Origin: Bordetella petrii
GTDB taxonomy: Bacteria > Pseudomonadota > Gammaproteobacteria > Burkholderiales > Burkholderiaceae_B
Length of the DNA stretch: 64,000 nucleotides
Reading direction: 5' to 3'
Assembly (NCBI RefSeq): GCF_000067205.1
Contig: NC_010170.1
Location: forward strand, 4,092,001-4,156,000
In this document: piece by piece, positions 8,260 through 16,797 of the stretch
How the letters are laid out: each line of letters opens with the position of its first letter
How positions within the stretch are numbered: the stretch's first letter is position 1
The notes under the pieces: generated by a model
Told to the model about the DNA's origin: nothing
Seen by the model: only the letters and a program-made list of their open reading frames with translations
The model's database searches: none
Made by a program: the position numbers and the translations under genes

Positions 8260-8859
8260 ATGCTGGTACGTAACGCCGATACGCCCACCGCGCCCGTTGC
8301 GGGGCAAAACAGCGCTTTTCTTGAAGAGAAAACCTTCCGCACCCGCACGGTGCTGGTGTTCGGAACCATTACCGATGCCGTGGCTTCTGAAACGGTGCGC
8401 CGCCTGCTGACGCTGGACGCTGAATCCGACGCCCCCATCGACATGATCGTTTCATCTCCGGGCGGCCACCTGGAATCGGGCGACGCCATCCATGACGTGG
8501 CGCGCTTCATTTCGGCGCCCGTCAACATGATCGGCACCGGCTGGGTAGGCAGCGCGGCCACCCACCTGTACCTGGGCGCGCCGCGCGAGCGGCGCTTCTG
8601 CCTGCCCCAGACGCGCTTTCTGATCCACCAGCCCAGCGGCGGCGCCGGCGGCCCGGCCAGCGACATGGCGATCCATGCAAAAGAGATCATCAGGGCGCGT
8701 GAACGCATCGCCCAGGTCATTGCGCGTGAAACCGGCCAACCCATAGAACGGGTGCGCCAGGACATCGAGCGGGACTTGTGGATGTCCGCCGAAGAAGCCA
8801 TTGCCTACGGCCTGGCCAGCCGCATCATCGAACGGCGCGGGGACCTGGCGGGCCGCTGA
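8260..8859 (+). CDS. ClpP-like serine protease subunit (ClpP paralogue)
   Basis: A 199-residue ClpP-fold protein. VFGTITDAVASETVRRLL and SPGGHLESGDAIHD match the ClpP core. The presumed triad is Ser98 (GTGWVGSAATH), His123 (FLIHQPSGG) and Asp172 (ERDLWMSAEEAIAYGL). The residues around the Ser differ from the canonical GQAASMGA, and there is no clpX or clpA neighbour, so this looks like an accessory ClpP rather than the housekeeping one. An AAGGAG site 10 bases ahead supports the ATG at 8260 over an earlier ATG. It is divergent from an ECF sigma gene. Confidence 0.85.
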   Translation: MLVRNADTPTAPVAGQNSAFLEEKTFRTRTVLVFGTITDAVASETVRRLLTLDAESDAPIDMIVSSPGGHLESGDAIHDVARFISAPVNMIGTGWVGSAATHLYLGAPRERRFCLPQTRFLIHQPSGGAGGPASDMAIHAKEIIRARERIAQVIARETGQPIERVRQDIERDLWMSAEEAIAYGLASRIIERRGDLAGR

Positions 8860-8877
8860 ACCCGGCAGCACAACGCC

Positions 8878-9501
8878 ATGCTTACCATTCTTGGAAAACG
8901 AACCTCTATCAACGTGCGCAAGGTGCTGTGGGCCTGCGCCGAACTCGGGCTGCCCTGCCGCCAGGAAGACTGGGGCAGCGGATTCCGCGACGTGGATACC
9001 GACGAATTCCGGGCGCTCAATCCCAATGCCATGGTGCCGGTGTTGCTCGACGGCGATTTCGTGCTCTGGGAATCCAACAGCATCATCCGCTATCTGGCCA
9101 ACCGCTATGGCGGCGGCGCGCTCTACCCATCCGACGCCATGGCCCGCGCCCATGTCGACCAGTGGCTGGACTGGCAGGCATCCGACCTCAACCCGGCCTG
9201 GAGCTACGCCTTCATGGGGCTCGCGCGCCAATCGCCCGAACACGCCGATGCCGCCCGCATACAGGCATCCCTGCAGGCATGGACGCGCTTCATGACGGTG
9301 CTGGAGGGCCGACTCGCGCGGACACGAGCCCACGTTGCGGGTACGGCGTTCAGCCTGGCCGACATTGCCATCGGACTATCGGTGAACCGCTGGTTCGAGA
9401 CCCCGTTCGCGCGCCCCGCCCTGCCCGAAGTCCAAGCCTACTACCAGCGCTTGAGCGAGCGCGCCGGGTTCATGGCGCATGGCCGCAACGGCGTACCTTG
9501 A
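8878..9501 (+). CDS. Glutathione S-transferase family protein
   Basis: A 207-residue two-domain GST. The thioredoxin-like N-terminus reads MLTILGKRTSINVRKVLW, with NPNAMVPVLLDGDFVLWESNSIIRYLA giving the cis-Pro and the Glu-Ser glutathione site; the helical C-terminal domain includes the FSLADIAIGLSVNRW N-capping segment. It follows the clpP-like gene by 18 bases and probably shares its transcript. The electrophile substrate is unknown. Confidence 0.88.
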   Translation: MLTILGKRTSINVRKVLWACAELGLPCRQEDWGSGFRDVDTDEFRALNPNAMVPVLLDGDFVLWESNSIIRYLANRYGGGALYPSDAMARAHVDQWLDWQASDLNPAWSYAFMGLARQSPEHADAARIQASLQAWTRFMTVLEGRLARTRAHVAGTAFSLADIAIGLSVNRWFETPFARPALPEVQAYYQRLSERAGFMAHGRNGVP

Positions 9502-9507
9502 CGGCGT

Positions 9508-10089
9508 TCAGGCCGGTTGGCCGGCGGATCCGCGCTGGCGGAACGCCGCCACCTTGTGCCGGTTGCCGCACAAGGCCATGCTGCACCAGCGCCGCCGGTG
9601 GGAACGGGTGCGGTCATAGAACCACAGCGAGCAGCTGTCGCTTTCGCATTTGCGCACCAGGCTGAAATCGCCGTGAGCCAGCAGCTCGGCGGCCGACTCG
9701 GCCGCCGGCAACAGCCATTGCGCGGCGGTTGCAGCCGCATAACGGCGCTCTACCGCCACCTGGCCCGCGCCGGTTTCGGCCAGTTCCAGGTGGCTGCCGC
9801 CCGCGGCCAGCGCGCGATTCAACGCGGCGAGCTTCAAGGGTTGGCCCGCCTTGCGTTGCGCCACCAGCGCCCGCACGGCTTCGCGCAGCTCTCGCGCGCT
9901 GTCCAGCAGCCCTTTGGGCACGCCGCGCCGCGCCGGCGCCAGCCCGGACAGTTCCAGCCAGGCCTGCACATCGGCATCGGTTTGCCAGCGATCCACCGGC
10001 CCGGACTCGCTTTGCTCGATGGTATTGATCATGTCCAGCGCGGCATGGTCGCCCACTTGCCGGAACTCGGAAGAATGGTTGGCGTGCAT
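9508..10089 (-). CDS. CGNR zinc-finger protein (ABATE domain)
   Basis: A 193-residue protein of the stress-induced transcription regulator-like family. The N-terminal ABATE domain starts near GDHAALDMINTI; the C-terminal zinc finger has CESDSCSLWFYD, then RRRWCSMALCGNRHKVAAF, giving the four cysteines and the CGNR signature. It is divergent from the alpha/beta hydrolase at 10217, and the 127-base gap contains an inverted repeat. It is a candidate regulator of that hydrolase. Direct DNA binding by this family is not well established. Confidence 0.85.
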   Translation of the reverse strand: MHANHSSEFRQVGDHAALDMINTIEQSESGPVDRWQTDADVQAWLELSGLAPARRGVPKGLLDSARELREAVRALVAQRKAGQPLKLAALNRALAAGGSHLELAETGAGQVAVERRYAAATAAQWLLPAAESAAELLAHGDFSLVRKCESDSCSLWFYDRTRSHRRRWCSMALCGNRHKVAAFRQRGSAGQPA

Positions 10090-10110
10090 GGATACCCCGT
10101 GCGCATTGAT

Positions 10111-10164
10111 ATGTAACCTTCAAATATATTATATAAAAGTTACAAAACAGGCACGTACTGGTTA
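10111..10164. promoter_or_regulatory. Inverted repeat and half-sites in a CGNR/hydrolase divergent region
   Basis: TGTAAC (10112-10117) and GTTACA (10139-10144) form a perfect 6-bp dyad around a very AT-rich core with TATA-like boxes on both strands. ATGTAACC (10111-10118) and TACTGGTTA (10156-10164) also occur as one continuous half-site (TACTGGTTACAT) upstream of the other hydrolase at 7339-7350. A shared repressor is an inference. Confidence 0.45.
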
Positions 10165-10216
10165 TGATCGGCATAGTTTCCGCGATGCCGCGCCACTGCC
10201 CTTGCGAGAAGGACGA

Positions 10217-11011
10217 ATGCCAACCGTAACGACTCAGGACACTTTCATCGACGCCGCCGACGGCAGGCTGTACGCCCGGCAATGGATGCCGGACACGCCC
10301 GGCAAGCAGGCGCCCGTGGTGCTGTTTCACGACTCGCTGGGCTGCGTCGAGCTGTGGCGCGATTTTCCGCGACAGCTTGCCCTGGCCACCGGCCGCGTCG
10401 TCGTTGCCTACGACCGGCTGGGTTTCGGGCGTTCGGACCCGCACCCGGGCACGCTGGGTCCGGATTTTGTCGAACAGGAAGCCCGCCAGGGTTTCCAGCC
10501 CGTGCGCGAGGCCCTGGGGCTGGAGCGCTACGTGGCATTCGGCCACAGCGTCGGCGGCGGCATGGCGCTGGTGTGTGCCGCCATCTATGGCGAATCTTGC
10601 GATGCGCTGATCACCGAGTCGGCCCAGATGTATGCCGAAGAACATACGCTGGCCGGCATCCGGCAAGCCAGGGAAGATTTCGCGCAGCCGGGCCAGCTCG
10701 ACCGCCTGAAAAAATACCATGGCGAGAAAGCCGCCTGGGTGCTGAGCGCATGGATCGACACCTGGCTGTCGCCCGACTTTGCCAGCTGGAATCTGGACGA
10801 CTACCTGCGCCAGGCGCGCTGCCCCATCCTGGCGCTGCACGGCGACCAGGACGAATACGGATCGCTGGACCATCCCCGGCGCATTGCCGAGCTCGCCGGC
10901 GGCCGGCCGCTTATTCTGCGGGCCTGCGGCCATGTGCCCCACCGCGAACAACCCGAACAGGTCGTGGGCGAAATCGCCGCCTGGCTGCAGCGGCCCGAAA
11001 GCGCGGCCTGA
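10217..11011 (+). CDS. Alpha/beta hydrolase family protein
   Basis: A 264-residue serine hydrolase. It has VVLFHDSLGCVELWRDFP (oxyanion region), AYDRLGFGRSD, the nucleophile elbow GHSVGGG (Ser111), an acid in LALHGDQDEYGS and a His in RACGHVPHREQPEQV. A GAGAAGGA site precedes the ATG at 10217; the frame is open upstream but that stretch crosses the divergent CGNR gene. Substrate unknown. The divergent regulator and the dyad between them suggest inducible expression. Confidence 0.85.
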   Translation: MPTVTTQDTFIDAADGRLYARQWMPDTPGKQAPVVLFHDSLGCVELWRDFPRQLALATGRVVVAYDRLGFGRSDPHPGTLGPDFVEQEARQGFQPVREALGLERYVAFGHSVGGGMALVCAAIYGESCDALITESAQMYAEEHTLAGIRQAREDFAQPGQLDRLKKYHGEKAAWVLSAWIDTWLSPDFASWNLDDYLRQARCPILALHGDQDEYGSLDHPRRIAELAGGRPLILRACGHVPHREQPEQVVGEIAAWLQRPESAA

Positions 11012-11131
11012 CATCCGCGCCGGCTCGCCGCTTGGCACAAACCACATAACAGCTTTGCCGGCGCGGGCGGTGCCTTCCGCGGCCCTGTATTCCTAGACTG
11101 GCGACACGTCTAAGGAATCAAGGAGTGGGCC

Positions 11132-12352
11132 TTGCAGCCGCTGTTATCGAATATCAAGGTGCTCGACCTGAGCCGCGTGCTCGCCGGGCCCTGGGCCAGC
11201 CAGATCCTCGCGGACCTAGGCGCCGATGTCATCAAGGTCGAACGCCCCGGACGCGGCGATGACACCCGCTCGTGGGGTCCTCCCTTCCTGAAAGACCAGG
11301 CGGGCGCGGATACGGCCGACGGCGCCTATTTCATCGCCACCAATCGCGGCAAGCGCTCCATTACGGTGGATCTCCAGACACCCGAAGGCCAGGATCTGAT
11401 CAAGACCCTGTGCCGCGACGCCGACGTGGTGCTGGAAAACTACAAGGTGGGCACGCTGGCGCGCCTGGGGCTGGACTACGCGGCGCTGTCCCGCATCAAT
11501 CCGCGCCTGGTGTATTGCTCGGTAACGGGCTTTGGCCAGACCGGCCCGCGCGCGGCCGAGCCGGCCTACGACTTCCTCATCCAGGCCATGGGCGGCCTGA
11601 TGAGCGTAACCGGCGAGCGCGACGACAAGCCGGGCGGCGGCCCGCAGAAGGTGGGCATACCCATTGTCGACCTCAGCACTGGCGTCTATGCGGCACTGGG
11701 CATTGTGGCGGCGCTCTTGCGCCGCACGCAGACCGGCCAGGGTGAATACGTCGACGTCGCCATGCTGGATGTGCAAGTGGGCCTGCTGGCCAACCAGGCC
11801 ATGAATTTCCTGCTGGGCAACCGCGTGCCGCGCCGCACCGGCACCGCGCACCCCAACATCCAGCCGCAGCGCACTTTCGGCTGCGCCGACGGCGACATCG
11901 TGATCGTAGTAGGCAATGACGCACAGTTCGTCACGCTGTGCGAGGTGATCGGCCAGCCGGCGCTGGCCCGCGACGCGCGCTACGCCACCAACGGCAAGCG
12001 CGTGCAGAACCAGGCCAGCCTGGACCCGGTGCTGGATGCGGCCTTCGCCAGCCAGCCGCGCGCGCACTGGCTCGGCAAACTCAAGGAGGCGGGCGTGCCC
12101 GCCGGCCCCATCAACACCGTGCCCGAAGTATTCGACGACCCGCAGGTCGTGCATCGCGGCATGTTGCGCCGGCTGCCGCATCCGGCGGCAGGTTCGGTGC
12201 CCCAGGTCATGAACCCCTTGCGTTTCGGCGGCGCCAGCCTGCGCGTGGATCGCGCCCCGCCGCTGCTGGGCGAGCACACGCTCGAAGTGCTGGGCGAACT
12301 GGGCCTGAGCGACGAACAGATCCAGGGCCTGCGCGACCGCAACATTATCTGA
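11132..12352 (+). CDS. CaiB/BaiF family CoA-transferase (first of two)
   Basis: A 406-residue class III CoA-transferase. IKVLDLSRVLAGPWASQILADLGADVIKVE is the family opening; Asp180 in GIPIVDLSTGVYAALG aligns with the catalytic Asp of formyl-CoA transferase. It would move CoA between an acyl-CoA donor and a carboxylic acid. The start is a TTG 6 bases after AGGAG; no in-frame ATG fits the conserved N-terminus. It begins an acyl-CoA operon with an enoyl-CoA hydratase, a second CaiB and an acyl-CoA dehydrogenase, so it may activate or transfer CoA to the pathway acid. Confidence 0.9.
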   Translation: MQPLLSNIKVLDLSRVLAGPWASQILADLGADVIKVERPGRGDDTRSWGPPFLKDQAGADTADGAYFIATNRGKRSITVDLQTPEGQDLIKTLCRDADVVLENYKVGTLARLGLDYAALSRINPRLVYCSVTGFGQTGPRAAEPAYDFLIQAMGGLMSVTGERDDKPGGGPQKVGIPIVDLSTGVYAALGIVAALLRRTQTGQGEYVDVAMLDVQVGLLANQAMNFLLGNRVPRRTGTAHPNIQPQRTFGCADGDIVIVVGNDAQFVTLCEVIGQPALARDARYATNGKRVQNQASLDPVLDAAFASQPRAHWLGKLKEAGVPAGPINTVPEVFDDPQVVHRGMLRRLPHPAAGSVPQVMNPLRFGGASLRVDRAPPLLGEHTLEVLGELGLSDEQIQGLRDRNII

Positions 12353-12377
12353 CACCCGACCGGAGACAACCTTGAAC

Positions 12378-13169
12378 ATGCCCGAAGCCCTGACCGGCCC
12401 CTACACCGCGCTGGACGTCACCCTGGATGGCGGCGTGGCCGTCATCCTGCTGGCCAATCCGCCGGTGAATGCGCTTTCCACCGAGATGATGAACGAGCTG
12501 TCGTGGGTGCTGGACCGCATTTCCGAAACCCCCGAGGTGCGCGCGGTGGTGCTGTCCGGCCAGGGCAAGACCTTTTGCGCCGGCGCCGACCTGAAGAATC
12601 GCGCCACCACGATCAAGGGGCCGGGCGACCTGCCGCAGCATTCGCGCCGCACCCGCGAGTGCTTTCACGCCATCCGCGAATGCGCCAAGCCGGTGGTGGG
12701 CGCCATCAACGGCGCGGCGCTGGGCGCCGGCCTGGCGATAGTGGCGTCGTGCGACATTCTGCTGGCGGCGTCGACCGCCACGGTGGGCCTGCCCGAGATC
12801 AACGTCGGCCTGTTGGGCGGCGGGCGGCACGGCATGCGGCTGTTCAGCCATTCGCGCCTGCGGCGCATGATGCTGACCGGCCTGCGCATCGACGGCGACG
12901 AGCTCTACCGGCTGGGCGTGGTCGAGGCCTCGGTGCCGTCCGAGGCGCTCATGGATGAAGCGATGGCTCTGGCGCGGGAACTGGCATCCAAGAGCCCGCT
13001 GGCCACGGTGCTGGCCAAGCAGACGCTCAATGCCATCGAGGACATGAGCCTGCGCGACGGCTATCGCTACGAACAGGACATGACCGCCGCCATCGCCAAG
13101 ACTGAAGACGCGCAGGAAGCGCGGCGCGCCTTCCTCGAAAAGCGCGCCCCCGTCTTCCAGGGCCGCTAG
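12378..13169 (+). CDS. Enoyl-CoA hydratase/isomerase family protein
   Basis: A crotonase-fold protein of 263 residues (265 if a TTG at 12372, nearer the GGAGA site, is used). GKTFCAGADLKNR and NGAALGAGLAIVAS form the oxyanion hole; TVGLPEINVGLLGGGRHGMRLF carries a conserved Glu. It would hydrate the double bond made by the dehydrogenase in the same operon. It lies 25 bases after the first CoA-transferase and 39 before the second. Confidence 0.9.
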   Translation: MPEALTGPYTALDVTLDGGVAVILLANPPVNALSTEMMNELSWVLDRISETPEVRAVVLSGQGKTFCAGADLKNRATTIKGPGDLPQHSRRTRECFHAIRECAKPVVGAINGAALGAGLAIVASCDILLAASTATVGLPEINVGLLGGGRHGMRLFSHSRLRRMMLTGLRIDGDELYRLGVVEASVPSEALMDEAMALARELASKSPLATVLAKQTLNAIEDMSLRDGYRYEQDMTAAIAKTEDAQEARRAFLEKRAPVFQGR

Positions 13170-13208
13170 CCGGCGCGCCGCCCCCTTAACCAATACCAAG
13201 GAGACATC

Positions 13209-14432
13209 ATGGCAGGAGCGCTCGAGGGCGTGAAAGTGCTGGACCTGAGCCGCGTATTCTCAGGCCCCTGGGCCGCGCAGATGCTGGCCGACTTCGGCGC
13301 CGAGGTCATCAAGGTAGAGCGGCCCGGCCGCGGCGACGACGTGCGCCACCAGGGATACCCGATGCCCGGCCCGGACGGCGCCCCCACCAGCGAAACCTCG
13401 TCATTCGTGGCAATGAACCGGGGCAAGCGGTCGCTGACCATCGACATTTCGCACCCGCAAGGCCAGGCCCTGGTCCGCCGCCTGGCGCAGAAAGCGGACA
13501 TCGTCATCGAAAACTTCAAGGCCGGCGACCTGCGCCGCTACGGGCTGGACTACTCCTCGCTGTCCGGGCTGAATCCGCGCCTGGTGTACTGCTCGATCAC
13601 CGGCTTCGGCCAGGACGGCCCATACAGTCACCTGCCGGGCTACGACCCCATCTTCCAGTCCATGAGCGGCCTGATGAGCGTGACCGGCGTGCCCGACGGC
13701 GAACCGGGCGCCGGGCCGGTGAAAGCCGGCTACTCGGTATCCGACCTGACGGCCGGGTTCTATGCCGTGTGCGCCATCCTGGCGGCCTTGCGCCATCGCG
13801 ACCAGATTTCCGGCCGCGGGCAGCACATCGACCTGGCCCTGCTCGACGCGCAGATTGCCGCCATGTCGCATATCGGCATGAACTATCTGGCCAGCGGCAA
13901 GCTGCCTGCGCGCATGGGCTCGTCTTCGCAAATTACCGCGCCGTTTCGCGCCTTTGCCTGCCAGGACGGGCACTTGATGGTGGCCGTGGGCAACGATACG
14001 CAATTCCAGAGCTTCTGCCGCGTAATCGGCCTGCCCGCTTTGGCGCAAGACCCGCGCTTTGACACCAACCCCAAGCGCGCGGCGGCCCAGGCCGAGCTGT
14101 CGGCGCTGATCGAGCCGGCCCTGCTCGCCCGCAAGGTCGCCGACTGGAACGCGGCCCTGGAAGAGGCCAAGGTTCCCTGCGGCCCCATCTACACAATGGA
14201 TCAGGTGTTCGAAGACCCGCAGGTCAAGCACCGCCAGGTGCTGGGCCGCATGCCCCACCCGCGCCTGGGCGACATGCCATACGTGCGCAACCCGATTCAT
14301 TTCTCGGGCACCCCCATCCAGGCCGGGCTGCCCCCGCCGATGCTGGGCGAGCACAGTGCGGCCGTGCTCAAGGCCGAGCTGGGACTGGACGAGGCCGAGA
14401 TCGCGCGGCTGCAGGCAGAGGGCATCATATGA
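13209..14432 (+). CDS. CaiB/BaiF family CoA-transferase (second of two)
   Basis: A 407-residue class III CoA-transferase, clearly a paralogue of the one at 11132 (shared VKVLDLSRVFSGPWAAQMLADFGAEV-type opening and NPRLVYCS segment). The catalytic Asp is expected at Asp179 in GYSVSDLTAGFYAV. A GGAGA site precedes the ATG. Its stop overlaps the next gene by four bases (ATGA), so the two are tightly coupled. Two CoA-transferases in one operon may act on different acids or as a hetero-oligomer. Confidence 0.9.
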   Translation: MAGALEGVKVLDLSRVFSGPWAAQMLADFGAEVIKVERPGRGDDVRHQGYPMPGPDGAPTSETSSFVAMNRGKRSLTIDISHPQGQALVRRLAQKADIVIENFKAGDLRRYGLDYSSLSGLNPRLVYCSITGFGQDGPYSHLPGYDPIFQSMSGLMSVTGVPDGEPGAGPVKAGYSVSDLTAGFYAVCAILAALRHRDQISGRGQHIDLALLDAQIAAMSHIGMNYLASGKLPARMGSSSQITAPFRAFACQDGHLMVAVGNDTQFQSFCRVIGLPALAQDPRFDTNPKRAAAQAELSALIEPALLARKVADWNAALEEAKVPCGPIYTMDQVFEDPQVKHRQVLGRMPHPRLGDMPYVRNPIHFSGTPIQAGLPPPMLGEHSAAVLKAELGLDEAEIARLQAEGII

Positions 14433-16759
14433 GCCAGCCCGACACCGCAATGATCGACGCCATTCGCGACAGCGCGCGCGACTTCCTGCAGCGCCGCGAC
14501 CAGAAACAGCGCAAGCGCCAGGATGCGCCGCCCGACCGCGACTACTGGCGCGAAATCGCCGAAGTCGGCTGGCTGGGCATGGCCGTGCCCGAATCGCTGG
14601 GTGGACTGGACCTGGGCTGGCACGCCATGGCGGCCGTCATGGAAGAGGCCGGGCGGGCGCAATTGCCCGAACCCCTGGTGGCGTGCGCCGTATTGCCGAG
14701 CGCCGTGCTGGCGCGCCTGGATGACGACGCCGGCGCGCAGGCGCGCCGCCAACTGCTGCAGGACATCTGCGCCGGCCAGCGCATCGTCGGACTGGCCTGG
14801 CAGGAAACCGACGGCCAACTCGAAGCCGGCGAGGCCACGGGCGCATTCGGCGCCAGCGTCACGCTGCGCGAAGGCGCCTACGTGCTCAATGGCGAAAAGC
14901 GCCATGTCATCCCGGGCGATGGCGTGGACGGCTGGCTGGTATCGGCCGACGGCGAGCAAGGGCCGGCGCTGTTCTACGTGGCGGCCGGCACGCCGGGCGT
15001 TACCGCCGCCGTCTACCGGCGCGCCGATGGCGCGCGCGCCTGCCACCTGTCGCTGGAGTCCGCCACCCTGCCGCCGCAAGCCCTGCTGGCGCGCCAGGGC
15101 GTGCTGGACGCGATCGATGCCGCGCTGGATCTCGGACGGCTGATGCAGGCCGCCGAACTGACTGGCGCCGCGCGCCAGGTCCTGGCCGACTCGGTAGCCT
15201 ATCTGAACACCCGGCAGCAGTTCGGCAAGCCGCTGGCCTCGTTCCAGGCCTTGCAGCACCGGCTGGTGGATGCGGTCATGCAAGTGGAACTGGCGGCCAA
15301 CAGCCTGCTGAACGCGCTCAACGGGCTTGCGCATGCCGACAACGTCGCCACCCGGGCCGCCGCCAGCCGCGTGAAAGCGCGCGCCGCGCGCGCCGGCCTG
15401 GAGGCCGCCCGCCTGGCGGTGCAATTGCATGGCGCCATCGGCTACACCGACGAGTGCGACGTCAGCCTGTACTTTCGCAGCGCGCTGCACCTGGCGGCCT
15501 GGCTGGGCAACGCCACCGCGCACCGCCAGCGCTTCGGCGCCCTGGCGCCCGCCCCCGCCGCGCCAGACGAAGACGCCGCGCAGGACTCGACCGCCGCGGA
15601 GGACTTTCCCCGGCAGGCCGACTGGAACGCCATGCCCGAGGCCGAGTTCCGCGCCATGCTGCGGCGCTTCTTCCGCGCGCATTATCCGGCCCACCTGCGC
15701 CACGTGCCGTGGCGCCTGCACTGGGACGAAATCAAAGACTGGTACTACACCTTGTCGCGCCAGGGCTGGATCGCCCCTTCCTGGCCGCGCGAACACGGAG
15801 GCATGGCGTTGTCTCCCGCCCGCCTGATCGCCTACATCGAAGAAGCCGAGCGCTACGGCGTGGCGCGCGCGCCCGACCAGGGGCTGGTGATGCTCGGCCC
15901 CATCTTGTTGCGCTATGGCACCCAGGCGCAGCGCGACCGCTTCCTGCCCGGCATCTTGTCCGGCCAGGACGTGTGGGCGCAAGGCTACTCCGAGCCCAAC
16001 GCCGGCTCGGACCTGGCCGCGCTGCGCTGCGAGGCGGTGGTCGACGGAGACGACCTGATCGTGACGGGGCAAAAGACCTGGTCCACGCTGGCGCAGGACG
16101 CCACCCACATGTTCATGCTGGTGCGTACCGACAAGACAGTGAAGAAACAGGCCGGCATCAGCTTCCTGCTGGTCGACCTGCGCAGCCCGGGTGTCAGCCG
16201 CCGTCCGATCCGCACGTTGTCCGGCCACGAAGAATTCTGCGAAGTGTTCTTCGACCAGGTGCGCGTGCCGCGCGACAACCTGGTGGGCGAATTGAACGCC
16301 GGCTGGGGCATCGCCAAGGCGCTGCTCGGCTTCGAGCGGCTGTTCAGCGGCAGCCCGAAACACGCCAACCATGCGCTGCAGCAGATTTTCGGCGTTGCCC
16401 GCCAGCGCGGGCTGCTGGCCGATGCCGCTTTCGCCGACCGGCTGGCCGAACTGCGGCTGGACGCGGCCGACCTCACCGCCATGTACGAGGTGTTCGCGGA
16501 CATGGCGCGCGCCGGCCGCCCCCTGCCGCCCGAACTGTCGCTGCTGAAGATATGGGCCACCGAAACGCACGAGCGCCTGGGCGCGCTGCTCATCCAGGCC
16601 ACCGACGAATACGGCGGCGCGGCGATGGAAGAAAGCCACGGCAGGGTGCATGCGCTGGCGCCGTACATCAACGCCCTGGCCGCCACGATTTTCAGCGGAA
16701 CCAACGAGATACAACGCAACATCTACGCCAAACAGGTGCTGGGCCTGCAAGGCGCATGA
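14429..16759 (+). CDS. Tandem acyl-CoA dehydrogenase (two ACAD domains fused)
   Basis: A 776-residue chain made of two flavin-dependent acyl-CoA dehydrogenase modules; a single ACAD is about 380 residues. Module 1 (about 1-370) contains WREIAEVGWLGMAVPESLGG, TRQQFGKPLASFQALQHRL and LHGAIGYTDECDV. A Pro/Ala/Asp-rich linker (about 371-395) follows. Module 2 contains WIAPSWPREHGGMALS, AQGYSEPNAGSDLAALR, a GHEEFCEVFFDQVRVP strand and FSGTNEIQRNIYAKQVLGL. Module 2 carries the better preserved flavin and substrate motifs. In many actinobacterial and proteobacterial pathways such partners are separate alpha and beta genes. It overlaps the upstream CoA-transferase by four bases. Confidence 0.92.
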   Translation: MSQPDTAMIDAIRDSARDFLQRRDQKQRKRQDAPPDRDYWREIAEVGWLGMAVPESLGGLDLGWHAMAAVMEEAGRAQLPEPLVACAVLPSAVLARLDDDAGAQARRQLLQDICAGQRIVGLAWQETDGQLEAGEATGAFGASVTLREGAYVLNGEKRHVIPGDGVDGWLVSADGEQGPALFYVAAGTPGVTAAVYRRADGARACHLSLESATLPPQALLARQGVLDAIDAALDLGRLMQAAELTGAARQVLADSVAYLNTRQQFGKPLASFQALQHRLVDAVMQVELAANSLLNALNGLAHADNVATRAAASRVKARAARAGLEAARLAVQLHGAIGYTDECDVSLYFRSALHLAAWLGNATAHRQRFGALAPAPAAPDEDAAQDSTAAEDFPRQADWNAMPEAEFRAMLRRFFRAHYPAHLRHVPWRLHWDEIKDWYYTLSRQGWIAPSWPREHGGMALSPARLIAYIEEAERYGVARAPDQGLVMLGPILLRYGTQAQRDRFLPGILSGQDVWAQGYSEPNAGSDLAALRCEAVVDGDDLIVTGQKTWSTLAQDATHMFMLVRTDKTVKKQAGISFLLVDLRSPGVSRRPIRTLSGHEEFCEVFFDQVRVPRDNLVGELNAGWGIAKALLGFERLFSGSPKHANHALQQIFGVARQRGLLADAAFADRLAELRLDAADLTAMYEVFADMARAGRPLPPELSLLKIWATETHERLGALLIQATDEYGGAAMEESHGRVHALAPYINALAATIFSGTNEIQRNIYAKQVLGLQGA

Positions 16760-16797
16760 CCCACACGCGGCCACCCGCGCCACAAGGAGACATACTC

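Noticed and set aside
14297..16783. An 828-codon open frame antisense to the fused acyl-CoA dehydrogenase
   Set aside because: High GC content keeps the opposite frame open; its translation is low-complexity (Gly, Arg, Ala, His rich) and has no family motifs, while the plus strand is clearly coding.
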